A DNA stretch of 64,000 nucleotides from positions 12,252,501 through 12,316,500 of the forward strand of contig NC_090785.1 in the NCBI RefSeq assembly GCF_040054535.1, read 5' to 3'. This DNA comes from Antennarius striatus (lineage: Eukaryota; Chordata; Actinopteri; Lophiiformes; Antennariidae). Positions 28,179-41,359 of the stretch are shown piece by piece; within the stretch, counting starts at the first letter, position 1; every line of letters begins with the position of its first letter. The position numbers and the translations under genes were made by a program. The notes under the pieces are model-generated. The model made no database searches and had not been told where the DNA came from. It saw nothing but the letters and a program-made list of their open reading frames with translations.

Positions 28179-31100
28179 ACCTTAGAAAACAGCTTCATAA
28201 CACAACTGGTTATTTATCAGGAGTCATTCAGGTTCCAATCTTTATTCAGTTTAACTGCTTTAAAGGATTTAATCAGAATGCAATGCTGTATAATGGACCA
28301 AAGAAAATTAAAGGATTTTCCAACTGTGCTGTTCATTGTGATTTGCTCCGGATCACAGAGTCACCTAAATGCTTAAAATTATGCAAATGTCTGTATCTAA
28401 ATGGTGGTGAGCGAGTAGACGCTGTGATAAGGAGGGGAGCTATAAAAACGAGAGATGTCTTTTACTATGGATAAATCCTGATCTCACATAACCTAACCTT
28501 CTCTTCTGGAATACCTCCTGATCCCTCAGGCAACTAGAACTGGTTACCAATGAGCCTATGACATAGCTCTTACTTTCCCAGCACATTTGCTCCAATCATG
28601 TGTCATTTGACGAAACGTTACACCCTAGTCACCATTATTTGTCTGGACATAGGAGCCTCTGGAATGTATCAGATTCCTGCCTCAGGGGGTAAGCACCTTG
28701 GAAACACAGTCCTACCTCTACCTCAACTAGTATGGCCCACCCCCTTCCCCCTTTCTCCCATCGTCGCCTGTCTTTCCATTCAGCAAAATTCCACTAGAGG
28801 CCTGCTCAATTTACCCTGCCTCATTGCCCATCTGACATGTGCTTGGTTTTTTGATGTAAAAGTCACAATAGAAGGATGTATGCGGAACAGTGTCTGGTTT
28901 CTGAACTTTTTTCCAGCTTTCTGCTCTCTCCTTAATGGAAGAATTCCAACCAAGGGGCTAACATCCCAAAAAATGTCACCTTTTTCAACAACTCCTGCTT
29001 GGTTGCACCATTCTCCATGCTTGAAAGCAAGCAGAGCTTAACTAGAAATTCAAATGAGAAAACTATTTTGTCTTGAATGGAACAACCACTCTCAGGCTAT
29101 CTCTGGTCTCCAGAGAACAACATTTATGCCATGCAGGCCTGCAGTATTAAGTATCTCTGAGTCACTGGCCAGCGTAATTCAGTCTAGGGAATTATGACGG
29201 TGGAAAATCATTTCCCTAGGCTGGGAATAGGAGGCCATGGCTAATCGTTCAGTAATCTGATCTACCTGCATACTGTAGTCAGCTGCACCAATAGCCTAGC
29301 TAGCCTGTCATATATGTGAAAACCCTGCCAACTATCTGATGGAGGCTAGCACTATTTAAAAAAACAAAAAACAACTCTCCAGGTTTTCCTAGGGATTACA
29401 GATGCTATCGGATCATTTGCTAATACTCTGCTGTGCGATGGTCTTTGAAATGTATTTACTCCGCTCTTGCTCTCCATTATCCTTCACAATAGCACAGCTC
29501 TAGTCAGAAAATGCCACTGCCACATTCTTGATGAAAAAGGCAGGTCAATCCAATCTACTGTAAAGGTTACAATGGCATGGTCTGCCTCTTGCATTCTGGC
29601 ATATTAATCTTAAAGCAAGCCCAAACAGGGAAACATCTGAGTTTGTCTGTCAAGCAGCGGGCTATTTTGGGTACACATTCAGTTGTAGCTTTCCGTTGAG
29701 TCAGAGAGCCATTGGTGTTGTAGTTGTATCTGAATAAGAACCATAGGGAGCAGTACGGGGCACAAAGCAGTGCTTATACCCAGCAGAGAGGGTTGGGGGG
29801 ACTTGAAATTTGGAAAGATGCCTGGCTTTCAGCCCCACTCTAAAGAGAGGTCTGCCTCCCACACACACCAAGTGTGGACACAAGGGGCACTGACATGGAA
29901 AAATACAAGAGCTGGCATGTTTTTGGCACTGCAGTTCCAAAAAGCTACCTTGCATAGCATTAGATATGATGTAATATTTACTGCAGTTCAATTAGAATAG
30001 CGTGCTCCTCTAAGTGGAGATATGTAGCAGTAAAGCAGCAAAATCTGACTTTACAACAAAGTGTCTTGCTGTTCTCCGTTCAAGGCAAAATCTGAAACGA
30101 TGAATCATCTTTGATCATATCTCGTTCCTGATAAACGTCCCAAACAACATTCAGTGATGTCATCTCTCCTAGTTTTGATGTATACTGTCTTTTAAAAGCC
30201 ACTATGTGTAGGTATTGTAACCCAGTCGCAGCATTTCACAGGCATGTCTGAGCGAAGAGACACTGATATATGATCAAATAGCAGCCGCAGCATTGGCAGC
30301 CTTCATCAACAGACAGCACTAGATCACAGCCTCTTTGGCAGCCAGTGGGAGCAGTCAGATGGAGGGTTAGAACAACCCGACAAACACTTTGCACAGATAA
30401 ACAGAAAACAACTTAGAACTCGGCGCTCCACAAATTTGACAAACAAATGACAGCACTGACAAAATATAATCTGCACTTTTTTTTTATATAAATGATGGGT
30501 GGAACGTGATAAACAACACATGGCTATGAAATGGCAAAAGTCAGATATAAATCTCATGTCACATGACAGCTCTTTTCACAAGAGACTCTTCTGCGGGGAA
30601 AGTCCTAATGACTTTGCCAAATATATAAGAGTGAGTCATTCTCCTTTAGTAATCTCTTTCTCACATACAGTAGGTGCACGCACACACAAACCCCCAGGCA
30701 ACAGATTTCAGGCAGGTTTGGACTGACACTTTCTGCTACAGCGTAGAGCATAATGTTGACAGTATTTAAGAGTCATACATATTACAAGCATCACTTTTCA
30801 ATTCAGATGTTTTGCTCAGACAAGCTTTGGTTATCCTGCTATTTTGCACTGATCTGTGAAGAGATGTGCATCTAGCTCCTAACTGAATGAATCCTTCCTT
30901 TCAACATACAGGCATCCACACATTCATAGTTTTCTCTATGAGTCACTCGCTCGAAAAACAGCAAAAATGTCATCTTTATGAGGACGTGACGTGTCATGCT
31001 ATTCAAACTCAAACTGACACGCTAGTAACAAATGAATGAATGAATGAATGATATTTGGCTCTGGAGGACGGCATAAGCTTTGATCTGTGCTGTTGTTATT

Positions 31101-32273
31101 GTCAGTGTTGTCGTCTGGCGTTGACCTCAGAGCTCAGCCCATGTGTATCTGCAAAGAAACCCATGAATTCCAAGTTGACAGTTTTCATTAATTTCGCATG
31201 GCCACAAATGGGATATGCACTATATATGAAAGTGACTCAAGTGGAATCTGATTTGAGAAGATCGTGTTTCCAGCCCCCTGTAAAATAATTAACCTGTGTC
31301 GCTCTATGAGCAAAAAAAGTAAAAATCATTTTAGCCTTATAGATGCAGCTGTCAGTAAAGGCAGATGTTTGGTCAATCTTGCAAACCAGAAATGGAGTAG
31401 TCCACACGGTAAAGGCAGATCTTATTCTAAAGAAGTCACAGTGTCATTGGTGGATGAGCCACTTTGCCATCTAGAAAGACTTTTCCATGGATCTCATCTG
31501 ACAATAATTCCTAAACTCATAACACAATAAAAAGCTATTTCCTTTTTGCTTATAGCTAGAAACACTTCTGACATGCTGATGCCTACAGATAAACTGATGC
31601 ATCCCCTCAGAATCCACATTCTGCATTGTCAATTTACAATTAATCTAACTTCTCTGGAAACATTTTCACAGATAGAGTATTGCTGTAGTACTCCCTGTAT
31701 TCTCAGTGTCTAATCCTCCTTTGTCACTTGCGGTGCTGTTAGATTAGGTGGTGGGCAGTCGTGCCGACCTTTAAACTCGAATTTGCACACATACTCGCGT
31801 GGCCTTTCCACAGCCGGAGCCACGTAAGAGTGCAACGCTTGTGCATATGTTGCGACATATGTTGTTGGAACTGAGTTCATTTGAGAATGAACATTATACG
31901 GTTTTACGTCTGCAGCCGCTAAAAAGTTAGAAAAACAAGTTAGCCTCCTCGCCTGCGTCGGGCTGTATTATTGTCCCCGACTGGATAAAGAAATTCCCAT
32001 AGAAATCAGAGCACAGGGCTTCATCATCAACACGAACTTCGATTCGGTTTAAAACACTCTGCCGCCACATGGATGAGCCGAGAGCTCCACCGAGTCTCCG
32101 TTATGTAGCGCCGGGGCTTTCTGGTTCCATGGAGGGGAGTCAGGCCGAAAAACTGGCCTCATTCTCCGTCTCCGCCAGACAGCGTTCACCAGGCTAGCCT
32201 GAGATACCGAGCAGCGGGGCTCCCTCGGCCGTGTATCAAACATGTGCCGCTGGTGTTGTGTCGATTTACTCAC

Positions 32274-32600
32274 CTCGTCTAGGCTGACTCTGAGCTCTAC
32301 GGGCTTTGTGAACCGAACGCGGGGTCGGGGCGCACTGTGTGCACGGCGTCGTCCTCTCGTTTAACTGTCGTGATGTTGAAGCGGCACTGGGAAAAAAAAC
32401 GGGAAATCTGAGAATGCCCTCTCTCTCTCTGCAGCTCCGTGCACCGGTTGTGACCCACAACTGACGACAGGGGGCGCCAGCGAAGCGCTTTCTGTGTGTT
32501 GGTGTGTGCGCAAACGCGCAGACCGCTGGAACTTCAGGTTCGGTCCCTGTTCTCACACTGTGAGATGTAATAACCCGAAAGCGCTGTGCGAAACTACACA
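32274..32600 (-). promoter_or_regulatory. ndst1: CpG-rich promoter and probable untranslated exon 1 of ndst1
   Basis: From about 31.75 to 32.6 kb CpG dinucleotides become frequent, in contrast to the AT-rich flanks. On the minus strand a consensus donor (ACGAG then GTGAGT) lies at 32274/32273. This fits a first non-coding exon of the minus-strand ndst1 gene, whose coding starts 29 kb downstream. The transcription start is not determined; the upper limit is nominal. Confidence 0.55.
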
Positions 32601-33819
32601 CTAGTGATTCAAATGCGTTGTGTTGTTGGGATTACCTAAAACTTGTTTATGATTCTAATTTCTAAGGAGTGGAGCTCAGAAATAATTAGTCAACGCACAC
32701 TGCAGGCCGTTCAGGCACCGATGCGTTCTCAGTGTGATCCCCGATGCATCAAAGTGACATCGAATCATAATCTCATAAACAGCTATTCATGCAGTATTGC
32801 TTTGAGTTTATAAAGCTAACGGTAGTGTGTCGTTGTGACCTTATTCTATGTTATATCTTAATTATAATTTCTGCAGTATCTCCAATAGACTATTAATATA
32901 AACAACTACAAACAAGAAATATCATCATTGTTCAATTTGGCCAATAGGAAAGTGATTGCTGGCTTTCCCCAAATATAATTCCAGGAAAGCAAGTAGCTTT
33001 TAAATGAATAGAATCATTAATTCAAATCTTTCGATCAACATCAATGCAGCAGCTGTGCAGTAATATGGTATACTTATATGTCCTCTGACCTTGTGACTCA
33101 TGGGGTTTGTTATTTTGATCAAGGAGTTGGCTGCAGCTTTGATTGCTTAATCCACAGCACATGATTGAGACGATGCAGTCACACGACATGGTTGAGACAG
33201 GGGAGGTTATAATCAAAAGTTGGAATTGCTGTCCAACTCAACACAGGATAAGACACATGTGCACCCAAGAGATTCGATTAAGGAGGCTACTGAAGATTTC
33301 AGTCCACTCCTTTCATTAAGAAAGATGATCACAGAAGCAATCGTTGATCAATAAATAGTAACTGATGACCACAGTGCAATTAATCATAACACAAAGTCAC
33401 TGATTCGTTAGTCTACAAAAAGATTCTTCCTTTTCTGACATCCTGAAAGACAGCTACACTGTGGAAGAATCCCCAGCTCTTCAGGACAGCCTCCAATCTC
33501 TTTCAGTTGACTCCACTGCATCACCCTGTCTTTAAATAAACATGAGGGACTTAAAGTCCAAACATAATCCCAAAAATCCATTGCACCACTAATGGGAGTT
33601 CAACCCAACAAAGACACTGACCTGAATTAGAACAGGTGGATAGGTACACGATTAAGTGGACTATACAATTGGCTTACCCAAGCTCACACAGAGCCACCAA
33701 TTAGTCTGACTGTGTCACTTAAACAAATAATGAAGGGTGGCAGAAGTAATCACTTCCTCACAGTACAAAGGCATGACCAAAGTGTACATAAGGGGTCAAG
33801 GGGAGAGGCTAGAAGAAGT

Positions 33820-33965
33820 ATACTTTATTCATCTCCCATAGGAAAATTATTTTTCCAGTCTTTGTTGTTTTTTGTTTTCGCACACGTATATAAACACACA
33901 GGCCCCTCATACATGCACACACACAAAGGGGCACTCCATGAGGGAGCTGCCCGCCTGTCTATAAC
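33820..33965 (-). repeat. Degenerate second-family SINE fragment
   Basis: TACTTTATTCATCTCCCATAGGAAAATT followed by CACACAGGCCCCTCATACATGCA matches the tail half of the element at 39465-39845 in the same orientation. Confidence 0.5.
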
Positions 33966-33973
33966 CTTCACCT

Positions 33974-33975
33974 TG

Positions 33976-34030
<55 letters not shown>
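33974..34030. repeat. (TG)n microsatellite
   Basis: TG dinucleotide repeat of about 57 bp with one TT interruption. Confidence 0.96.
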
Positions 34031-34031
<1 letters not shown>

Positions 34032-34280
34032 TGCATTCAGGCCATACACATGTGCCATACACACGTGTGTATTTATACTAACAAGAGTGGGGGGGAAAAT
34101 CTCCATATGGGGGACAAATAAAGGTGTCTTTAATATTTAAAATTTAATCTAAATCTTTAAAAGCCTTTATTTTTCTGAGTGTCCAGTGTGATTCTGAAAA
34201 ATCAGGATTATATAAATTAAATTAGGGTACATTTGTTGGTACTACTGTTTTATACACTTTTTACTTTTTTCTTTGAGTAC

Positions 34281-34619
34281 AGTGGCGCAGTGGGTAGCGC
34301 TGTCGCCTCACAACACAACGGGTGCGGGTTCGAGTCCCGCTCTGTGCGGAGTTAGCACGCTCTCCTCGTGTCTGCGTGTGTTCTCTCCGGGTTCTCAGGC
34401 TTCCTCCCACCGCAAAAAGCATGCGCTTCAGGTTGATTGGCCGGTCCCAAATTGCCCGTAGGAGTGAGTGTGTGTGCATGGTTCTCCGTCTTTGTGTGTG
34501 GCTCCGCGGTGCACTGGCGTTGTGCCCGGTTTGTCCCCCGCCTCACGCCCTATGCCCGCTGAGATAGGCTCAGGCTCCGCGTGACCCGTTACGGCGGATG
34601 AAGCGGCAGAAAATGAATG
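34281..34619 (+). mobile_element. tRNA-derived SINE copy
   Basis: Box A-like AGTGGCGCAGTGG and box B GGTTCGAGTCCC are intact, and the body is highly similar to the copy at 26913. The tail is only one GAATG unit. It lies about 330 bp upstream of the rbm22 start codon. No clear target-site duplication was found. Confidence 0.85.
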
Positions 34620-34939
34620 TATTTTTTACAAGCAGGTCCTGATTTCTGCATACTAAATCTATAATAAAAACAAAGTAATGAATATAAAATAAAAATATAT
34701 TATATACATGATTCTGTGTAAAAAAAAAACATTGTACATGACTATATTTGTGGGTGTACTTCAACATTTTAATGCTGTAGTTTTTGTTTCCTGCATCTTC
34801 CACTGAACTTCTCTGTTCTGTTCATTTGTGTCAGGCACTGCAAAGGGCGACACCCGAAGGTGAAACGCAGCTCTGTGGCGCGGTGCATTGTGGTCTAACA
34901 CCTCTCGCGCCGACAGATGTTTGGCCCGTTTGGCTCACA

Positions 34940-34956
34940 GTCCTCAAAATGGCGAC
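34940..34956 (+). promoter_or_regulatory. rbm22: YY1-type motif overlapping the rbm22 start codon
   Basis: The sequence TCAAAATGGCGAC matches the AANATGGCG core bound by YY1 and includes the ATG. YY1 motifs at start codons are common in TATA-less housekeeping genes. The CpG content of 34840-34960 is raised and no TATA box is evident. Confidence 0.5.
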
Positions 34957-37900
34957 GTCCCTCGGATCTAACACGTACAATAGACAGAACTGGGAAGACG
35001 CGGTATGTCCTGGCAGCCTTGTTTTTGTTTTTAATTAAATTGTTCCTGAAATTAAAAGAAAAACGTAAACATTTTTACGTAGACGAATTACATTGTCGTT
35101 CATTATTCCTTTTTGGTGCAAATGTGGCATGTTAGCTTCGTAGCTAGTCTAGTATGTAGCCTTCTGTTGCTAATACTAGTAGAAGCATGGTTGTTAGCGG
35201 TGTAAAGAATATGAACGTTGAATCTGAAAACGCGGTTTTATTGCACCCGATAGTTTTGAGTTACGGGGTATAGACGACAGAACATGAAAGTAGTCGAATA
35301 AAATACTTTTGTCAATTTACGCTAAATTTGAAGGGTTTTGTGGTAAATTTAGCTCTGTGGAGCAGTCAGAGCTAGCACTGTAAGCTAACAATAATAAAAC
35401 GAAGTCACGTTAAATAGAGTAATTGTTCTACAACTAACTCGTTTCACTCATAACAGATGAAACCTTGAATGGTCAGCTCACTGTTCAATTGTTTAGGATG
35501 GTTTTCTCTGTAGCATGAAGATTTAGTCTTAAGGGAATTTTGGCAGGCGCTCGTTCAAAAGTACCGGTTAGCCGGCAGGTCTATCAGATTTTTCCATTGC
35601 GGTTCAAGAAAACTTAAAATAAACGCTAAAATGGGAACTGTGTTACGAAGAAGTCATATTTCAATATAATTTATTGTTACGATACTTAAGGAAAGCCGGA
35701 TGTTTTTTAGTCATCTTCATAGAGACGTGGAAGTTATCATAGTGAAAACAGTATATTTAACGTTGAATTCAATCACATATTGGTTACATTTTTATTATGA
35801 ATTTGTTCTTAAACATTACAGGCATGGAGTTACACATTCTCAAATCCTATTTTTGACAAGGCAACAAAACAGTTTTCCCTCTTGTGACATGACAACCCGG
35901 GTCTTTGGCCAACGTTTGCTTTACCAAGATGTCAGAATAAAAACTTTGCAACCCTAGTCTGTGTGGTTGACATTTGAGCCAAAAGAGCTTGCTTAAATTT
36001 AGGTGTGTTGCTGATGCTGTCAGTAGGATGGATTAAAGGAAAGTCATTTTCAGCATCTAGCACTTAAGTTGAAACTGCATCCCTGAACAGATGGCAAAAT
36101 GATTGCTTTCAAGTCCTGTTTCACTCCGTGTTCATACATGCAACTTCACCATGATGTCCACAGAAGAGTGTGAAACACAAATTCACTCTTGAGTGAGCAA
36201 CATATATTACAAAAATAACATTTATTTGTTTTCCTCAGGATTTTCCAATTCTGTGCCAGACATGTTTAGGAGAAAACCCTTACATCCGTATGGTAAGTGA
36301 CCGTTGATGTCTTATCAAAATGAATGGGATTGAACGAGGGTTTTTGTTGTTGTTGTAGTTGTTGCATCGATGCCCATAGAGCTCAGATTTGTTCATGTTT
36401 TATTGACAGACAAAGGAGAAGTATGGAAAAGAGTGCAAGGTATGTTTTTCAAAGATACTTTCAGCTCTAATTGTGTAGTTAACCTTATTGGTATATTTCT
36501 TGTATGGAGAAAAAAATATGATTTTGTTTCAGATCTGTGCTCGCCCGTTTACTGTATTCCGATGGTGTCCAGGGACGCGAATGCGTTTCAAGAAGACAGA
36601 GGTCTGTCAGACCTGTAGTAAAATGAAGAACGTTTGTCAGACATGTTTGCTGGACTTGGAGTATGGTGAGTTTGTGTTGCCTGCCTCTTTTTAACATTTA
36701 TTTGTAATCTGGATGATCGTTATTGTTAACTGGACCACATTTGTGCACTTTAACTCTGCATTATTAACATTGTCTTTCATAGGGTTGCCTATCCAGGTCA
36801 GAGATACTGGACTTTCAGTTAAAGAAGACATTCCTAAATCAGATGTGAACAAAGAGTACTACACACAGAACATGGAGAGAGAGGTATAAAGGCTTTCTGA
36901 AAAACAAAAAACAAAATTCCATGATATAGCGACAAACTATTATGTACGGTAATTCAAACTTTTATGACCCCCCCCCACCTACTGATATTAAACCACTTTA
37001 TATTTGTATTACCTTTTCCCACACTTTTATAGACTGTTTAATGCACGTTTGTGTTTCAAGGAAGTGCGCTACGTTCTGTTAGTCTCGGAACGCAGAGCAC
37101 TTCTGGATGCTGTCAGCCAATAGAATGCGAGTACGGTATCACAATACTAACTACTAAAAATCTGCGACGTAGTGAAGCCAGGCATTTTGAAGCGCGAGTA
37201 AGCAAGGGATTACTGTATATGTTGTGAGCCGTTAGGTTGTTAAAATAGAACTAATTGGTTAATGTTTGGACTCTTTCTGTCCAATGTAGCAACAGTTAAC
37301 ACTAAGCAATTGAATATCTCTTCTCTAAGCATAAAGAACACAAGCTGATGAACCAACATCACAACACATTCAACTGTGACTCTGTCTAGTTCACGTCACC
37401 AAAATAGGCTCTTTTTCAATAAATCCTTTATGTGTATTTGGACCTCTGTGTTTTCAGATAGCCAACTCTGATGGAATGCGGCCATTGGGCCAGCTGGGTA
37501 AAGCACCCAGCTCTAGTGATATGTTGCTGAAGCTTGCTCGGACCACTCCGTATTATAAAAGGAATCGGCCACATATCTGCTCTTTCTGGGTGAAGGGAGA
37601 GTGTAAGAGAGGGGAGGAGTGTCCCTACAGGTAAGTGGAATACCATTACACAGCTTACAGTTGCAATTCTCAAGGGACAAACTTTTGCTTACTGTTTTCA
37701 GAAAGGATGGTCCAATATCACTTTTGGGTAGACCTTGTATAGTACTTGCTAATTCAGATCCTGAATCCAAATATAACATTACTGTTAACTTTAAAACATG
37801 TCTTATTTCCCTCTGATGTTACTTGCTTTGCAGGGAGTTCAACTTTATAGTGTCCATCTCTACTGAGATGGTATCTGCAATTGGTCAGCATAGAGAAATA

Positions 37901-39310
37901 TCAACACACGGTCCTTTATCTACCTTGATTAGACTCTGCAGTAACACCATCCAAATATCAGTGATGAAGTCTGATAGGGATTTCACGTTAATATGGTTCC
38001 CTTTCCACCTACCAGCTCAACTAGCAGTCGATAATGTGCTGTGAGGTGGGACTGAATGCAGTTGTATGGGAGTGTTTTTGTGAGTGTTAATGCAGTATCA
38101 GACATTGGAAGTTTTGATGATGTGACTTCTTGCTTTTATTCATTTATCTAGTTTATAAATGTCACATTTATTTATATGTAATAGTTGACAAAACCCAACT
38201 GGTCTGTTTCTTTTTCCATTCTAATTGCCTTATATTTGTTAAATTTGTATTTTCTCTTTCTTGATCTTTTTAACACAGGCATGAAAAGCCCACAGATCCC
38301 GATGACCCTCTTGCCGACCAGAACATTAAGGACCGTTACTATGGCATCAATGACCCAGTGGCTGACAAATTGCTGAAACGGGCCTCAACTATGCCCCGGC
38401 TGGATCCACCAGAGGACAAGTCCATCAGTACTCTCTATATTGGGGGCTTGGGGGATACTGTCACAGATGGAGATCTCAAGTAAAGACTTTTAATTCAGAG
38501 CAAGCTCTTGCACAATGTCATGACTTTTGAGGTTGTTTTAATTTGTTTTGTAGATTTAATTACATCCCACCCTTGAAATAGAAATTATAATATACTTGTA
38601 TTTACATCATCTGTATTTTGAGTCTTAAACATTGGACTGTTGTATTACAGGAGTCACTTTTACCAGTTTGGTGAGATCCGCACCATTACCATAGTCCAGA
38701 GGCAGCAGTGTGCTTTCATACAGTTTGCTACACGGCAGGCAGCTGAAATGGCTGCTGAGAAGTGCTTTAATAAACTCATCATCAATGGACGGAGACTCAC
38801 TGTCAAGTGGGGAAGGTAAAGATTTGACGTTAGCGTCTCTGACTAATGACTTGGTTTGAATGAAACTCCTAACATTTTTTCAGTCTGAACTGAAAGCGAA
38901 CTGCTAATTTATCGTGTTTTACACAAGTGAACTTATATTTTCTTTTTTCAACAAAGTTCTGAGGCTAAACACAAGTTTTCAGCGGAAGTGTTTTGATCTA
39001 CAGATTAATTAAGGAGGTTTGTCTCTTAGGTCTCAAGCAGCAAGAGGGAAGGATGGTTTAAAAGATGGCGTCAGTGAGATGGGCACCAGGCTTGATCCTG
39101 TACCTGGCCTGCCTGGAGGTGAGTCTGTAATGCAAATGAGGTGATATAGGGGCATTATTTGAAAGTGTAAATCAACTGATCCTTTTTCAGTGTTAAGGGG
39201 AGTCTGTCTATAGTTGACTTGGCACACTAGCATTAGAATTTAGACATGTTTTTGGGAAATATTTGTGATTATGCTGCAACAAAGTTAAAATAGCGAACAA
39301 CACTGGATGA

Positions 39311-39341
<31 letters not shown>

Positions 39342-40801
39342 CTTTATTAATCCCGGAGGAAATTGCATATATCCACTGCTCAAGCATTACTTAACAAATA
39401 ATACTGAATAGCCACTTATGTACTGATATGCACCCAGTGTGTTGCGTTGTGGTGTGTAAGATAAAGTAAGTCCACTTTATTTATCCCCAATGGAGAAATT
39501 ACTTTTACACTCAGCTGTTCATATCTTTGTGTTGGATACAATGTTGTGTACAGGCCTCTGAAACGCAACCACAACACACAAGGGGCCTGAATGCATGCAG
39601 TTAGTACACACAACAAACAGTACATGGAGAGGCAGAGTGACGGGCAGCGATTTTGGGGTGCTCCCTGGTTGAGCAGCTTGTAGGGGGACAGCGCCTTGCT
39701 CAAGGGTGCCTCAGCAGTGGCCAGGAGTTGAGCTGACACGTCCACTGTCAGCTGACACTCTGGGTGGCTGGACGAGAGCGGGAGTCAAACCGCCAATCTC
39801 TGATCATAGGGCACCTGATCTACTGTGGATCCACTGCCACCCCAATAACAGCACCTTTTCAGAAATTTTTGTCTTTTCCAAGAAAATGTCTTCTTTGTAG
39901 ATTTTTTAAAATATTATTGTGATTGTTCTCATCAGTGAAAGTGAAAGATCTGAAAGAATAAGATTTTAATTTACAATTCATGACAGTACTGCAAAAGGCC
40001 AGCGAAAACCACCATCCAGTTTCTATATGTTGGTTAATCAGTCACTTAACTTCTTCCACTCCAGTAAGACATTGTCAGCGTACATGAGAAACAGGTCTTG
40101 CATTAATCATGACATTAAATGTAAGTTTTGAGTTAAATTTCTGATGAAACCTACATAAACACGTTGGATTAGCGGTTAATTCTTCATGTTATGTTTTTGA
40201 GTGTAGGTTACAGAATTGCTTTGATGGCTGGTTGTTACTTTCTTTAATATTTTTTCGTCTTTATTACAGCTCTTCCTCCACCACCGGCTTTAGATGAGGA
40301 AGCTCCTGCAAACTACTTCAACCTGGACCCGACCACATCTCCTGCCGTTATGAACATAGCTCTGCCTCCACCTCCGGGCATCAACCCTCCTCCTCCAGGT
40401 ATAATTTTGACGATACAGATGCAGCAGGTGTCCCATGAGTAGTAAAATATGTTGATAAAATGGTTCTTAAAATATTGTCATTATCATTATAGCGCTGTTA
40501 ATTTTTAGTTTGCTAGTCTTGACCTGTCGTTTTACAACATTCTTCACCCAATTGCTGAGTAGAATGTGTATGTGTAATAAAGTGTAATGGATTAAATCCA
40601 GTTTAAAAGGGTGTACATCTAATGCTGTATTGTCTTCTTGTCACAGGCTTTGGGCCACCAATGTTTCATCACATGGGCCCCATGGCTCCACCTATGCCCC
40701 CTCCAATGAGCATGAGACCACCTGGTCAAATCCACTACCCCTCCCAGGATCCTCAGCGGATGGGTGCCCATGCAGCACATGGCTCGCGTCATGGCGATTA
40801 G
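34949..40801 (+). CDS. rbm22: Pre-mRNA-splicing factor RBM22
   Basis: Eleven coding exons join in phase: 34949-35002, 36239-36292, 36410-36439, 36533-36665, 36783-36883, 37458-37630, 38279-38479, 38651-38815, 39030-39118, 40270-40398, 40647-40801. They give 427 aa (human RBM22 is about 420). The product is a spliceosome component (human counterpart of yeast Cwc2/Ecm2) that contacts U6 snRNA and pre-mRNA in the activated spliceosome. The N-terminus has several CxxC pairs (residues about 26-85) forming zinc-binding sites. A CCCH finger lies at C165, C173, C179 and H183. An RRM spans about 232-305, with RNP2 LYIGGL (234-239) and RNP1 QQCAFIQF (267-274). A Pro-rich C-terminal tail follows. The first 36 residues match the vertebrate protein essentially exactly by eye, marking very strong constraint. 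The gene is convergent with myozenin. Confidence 0.98.
37025..37225. repeat. DNA-transposon end relic in rbm22 intron 5
   Basis: The stretch ending AATCTGCGACGTAGTGAAGCC...GAAGCGCGAGTAAGCAAGGGATTACTGTA resembles fish non-autonomous DNA elements whose ends read ...GCGAAGTAGCGAGGGATTACTGTA. The left end is not resolved. Confidence 0.45.
39309..39372. repeat. (GATA)n tract with retroposon tail
   Basis: About eight GATA units, then ACTTTATTAATCCCGGAGGAAATTGC, a common 3'-tail sequence of fish retroposons in inverted orientation. It lies in rbm22 intron 9. Confidence 0.75.
39465..39848 (-). mobile_element. Second SINE-like family, inverted, in rbm22 intron 9
   Basis: It starts with CACTTTATTTATCCCCAATGGAGAAATT (tail) and ends with GGATCCACTGCCACCCC. 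On the minus strand the latter begins GGGGTGGCAGTGGATCC and is followed by GGTTTGACTCCC, a box B-like motif. This order fits a tRNA-derived head with a LINE-related tail. Degenerate tail pieces recur at 33820 and 53315. Confidence 0.6.
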
Positions 40802-41274
40802 CTGCTAGAGTGAAATCATAGTTTTGGTGTCGTCCTTTTCCTTTTGTAAAACCTGGTCAAGTGCTTTCACCTCAGAAACTCAGTGCTCCTGGAACCTGCA
40901 GATGACTCCATGGGAAGACGCTCCGCATAGAAAACGTGTCTTCGGGAAAACATTTGACCTGTTATGCCACCAGGAGTGCTGTTGATTAACTGATCTGTCT
41001 TGTACGATCTTACCAGATTCACTTGTTATTGTTAACAGTTACAAAGTAGAAAACAGCTTCTGAACAGTGGAAGTTAATGTGGTGAGAGAAGAGAGACATT
41101 GAAAGCACTGGCCTGTGTGACTGGGGGCATATGGGTTTTTACATGCTCCTGTGCTGGAGTCATTGTACATGTAAAAATGTATACTGTTGATAAACTTATA
41201 TCCGTCACATTTTGAATCGGGTGAAGTAAAATTCAGAGCATTTTTAAAACCTAATTTTCAATTGCATCGACATT

Positions 41275-41321
41275 TTTATTTGACACAATCTCAATATTCC
41301 ACAACACTGATTTAGTTTATT
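41275..41321 (-). terminator. myoz3: myozenin polyadenylation signals (AATAAA, minus strand)
   Basis: TTTATT at 41316-41321 and at 41275-41280 are AATAAA on the minus strand, about 340-380 bp beyond the myozenin stop. Both lie upstream, on the plus strand, of the rbm22 signal, so the two transcripts probably overlap at their ends. Confidence 0.5.
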
Positions 41322-41353
41322 GTAAGACTTTGTTTAAATTGTTTTAACTTGTC

Positions 41354-41359
41354 ATTAAA
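41354..41359 (+). terminator. rbm22: rbm22 polyadenylation signal (ATTAAA)
   Basis: ATTAAA lies about 550 bp after the rbm22 stop and is followed by a T/G-rich stretch. It is the best signal before the myozenin 3' exon. Confidence 0.55.

Larger units (their letters stand above)
2921..32273 (-). other. ndst1 first intron (about 29 kb, inferred)
   Basis: This span separates the first coding exon from the CpG-rich candidate 5' UTR exon. No convincing exon was found on either strand; the open frames in it are short and unlike any family I know. It contains CA/TG microsatellites (14.2-14.8 kb and 28.1 kb), a LINE 3' fragment (24.3-25.2 kb), a Tc1/mariner relic (25.8-26.6 kb), a palindromic transposon end (26.7-26.85 kb) and SINE copies (20.0 and 26.9 kb). 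Large first introns of developmental enzymes often hold enhancers, but I cannot identify any by eye. Confidence 0.6.
32601..34280. other. Intergenic region between divergent ndst1 and rbm22 promoters
   Basis: No gene seen. It contains a degenerate SINE fragment (33820-33965) and a TG microsatellite (33974-34030); the rest is unique AT-rich sequence. Confidence 0.7.

Noticed and set aside
28013..28474. 153-aa frame with a long Cys-Val run
   Set aside because: It is translation of a pure TG microsatellite and its flanks. The same applies to frames at 14357-14984, 33712-34140, 47215-47623 and 54197-54555 outside the true exon 10.
28598..29041. 147-aa plus-strand frame in ndst1 intron 1
   Set aside because: No family motif, no convincing splice sites and no codon bias by eye; a chance frame.
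32266..32601. 111-aa minus-strand frame in the CpG-rich region
   Set aside because: GC-rich sequence lacks stops by composition. The frame crosses the candidate donor at 32274 and has no family features.
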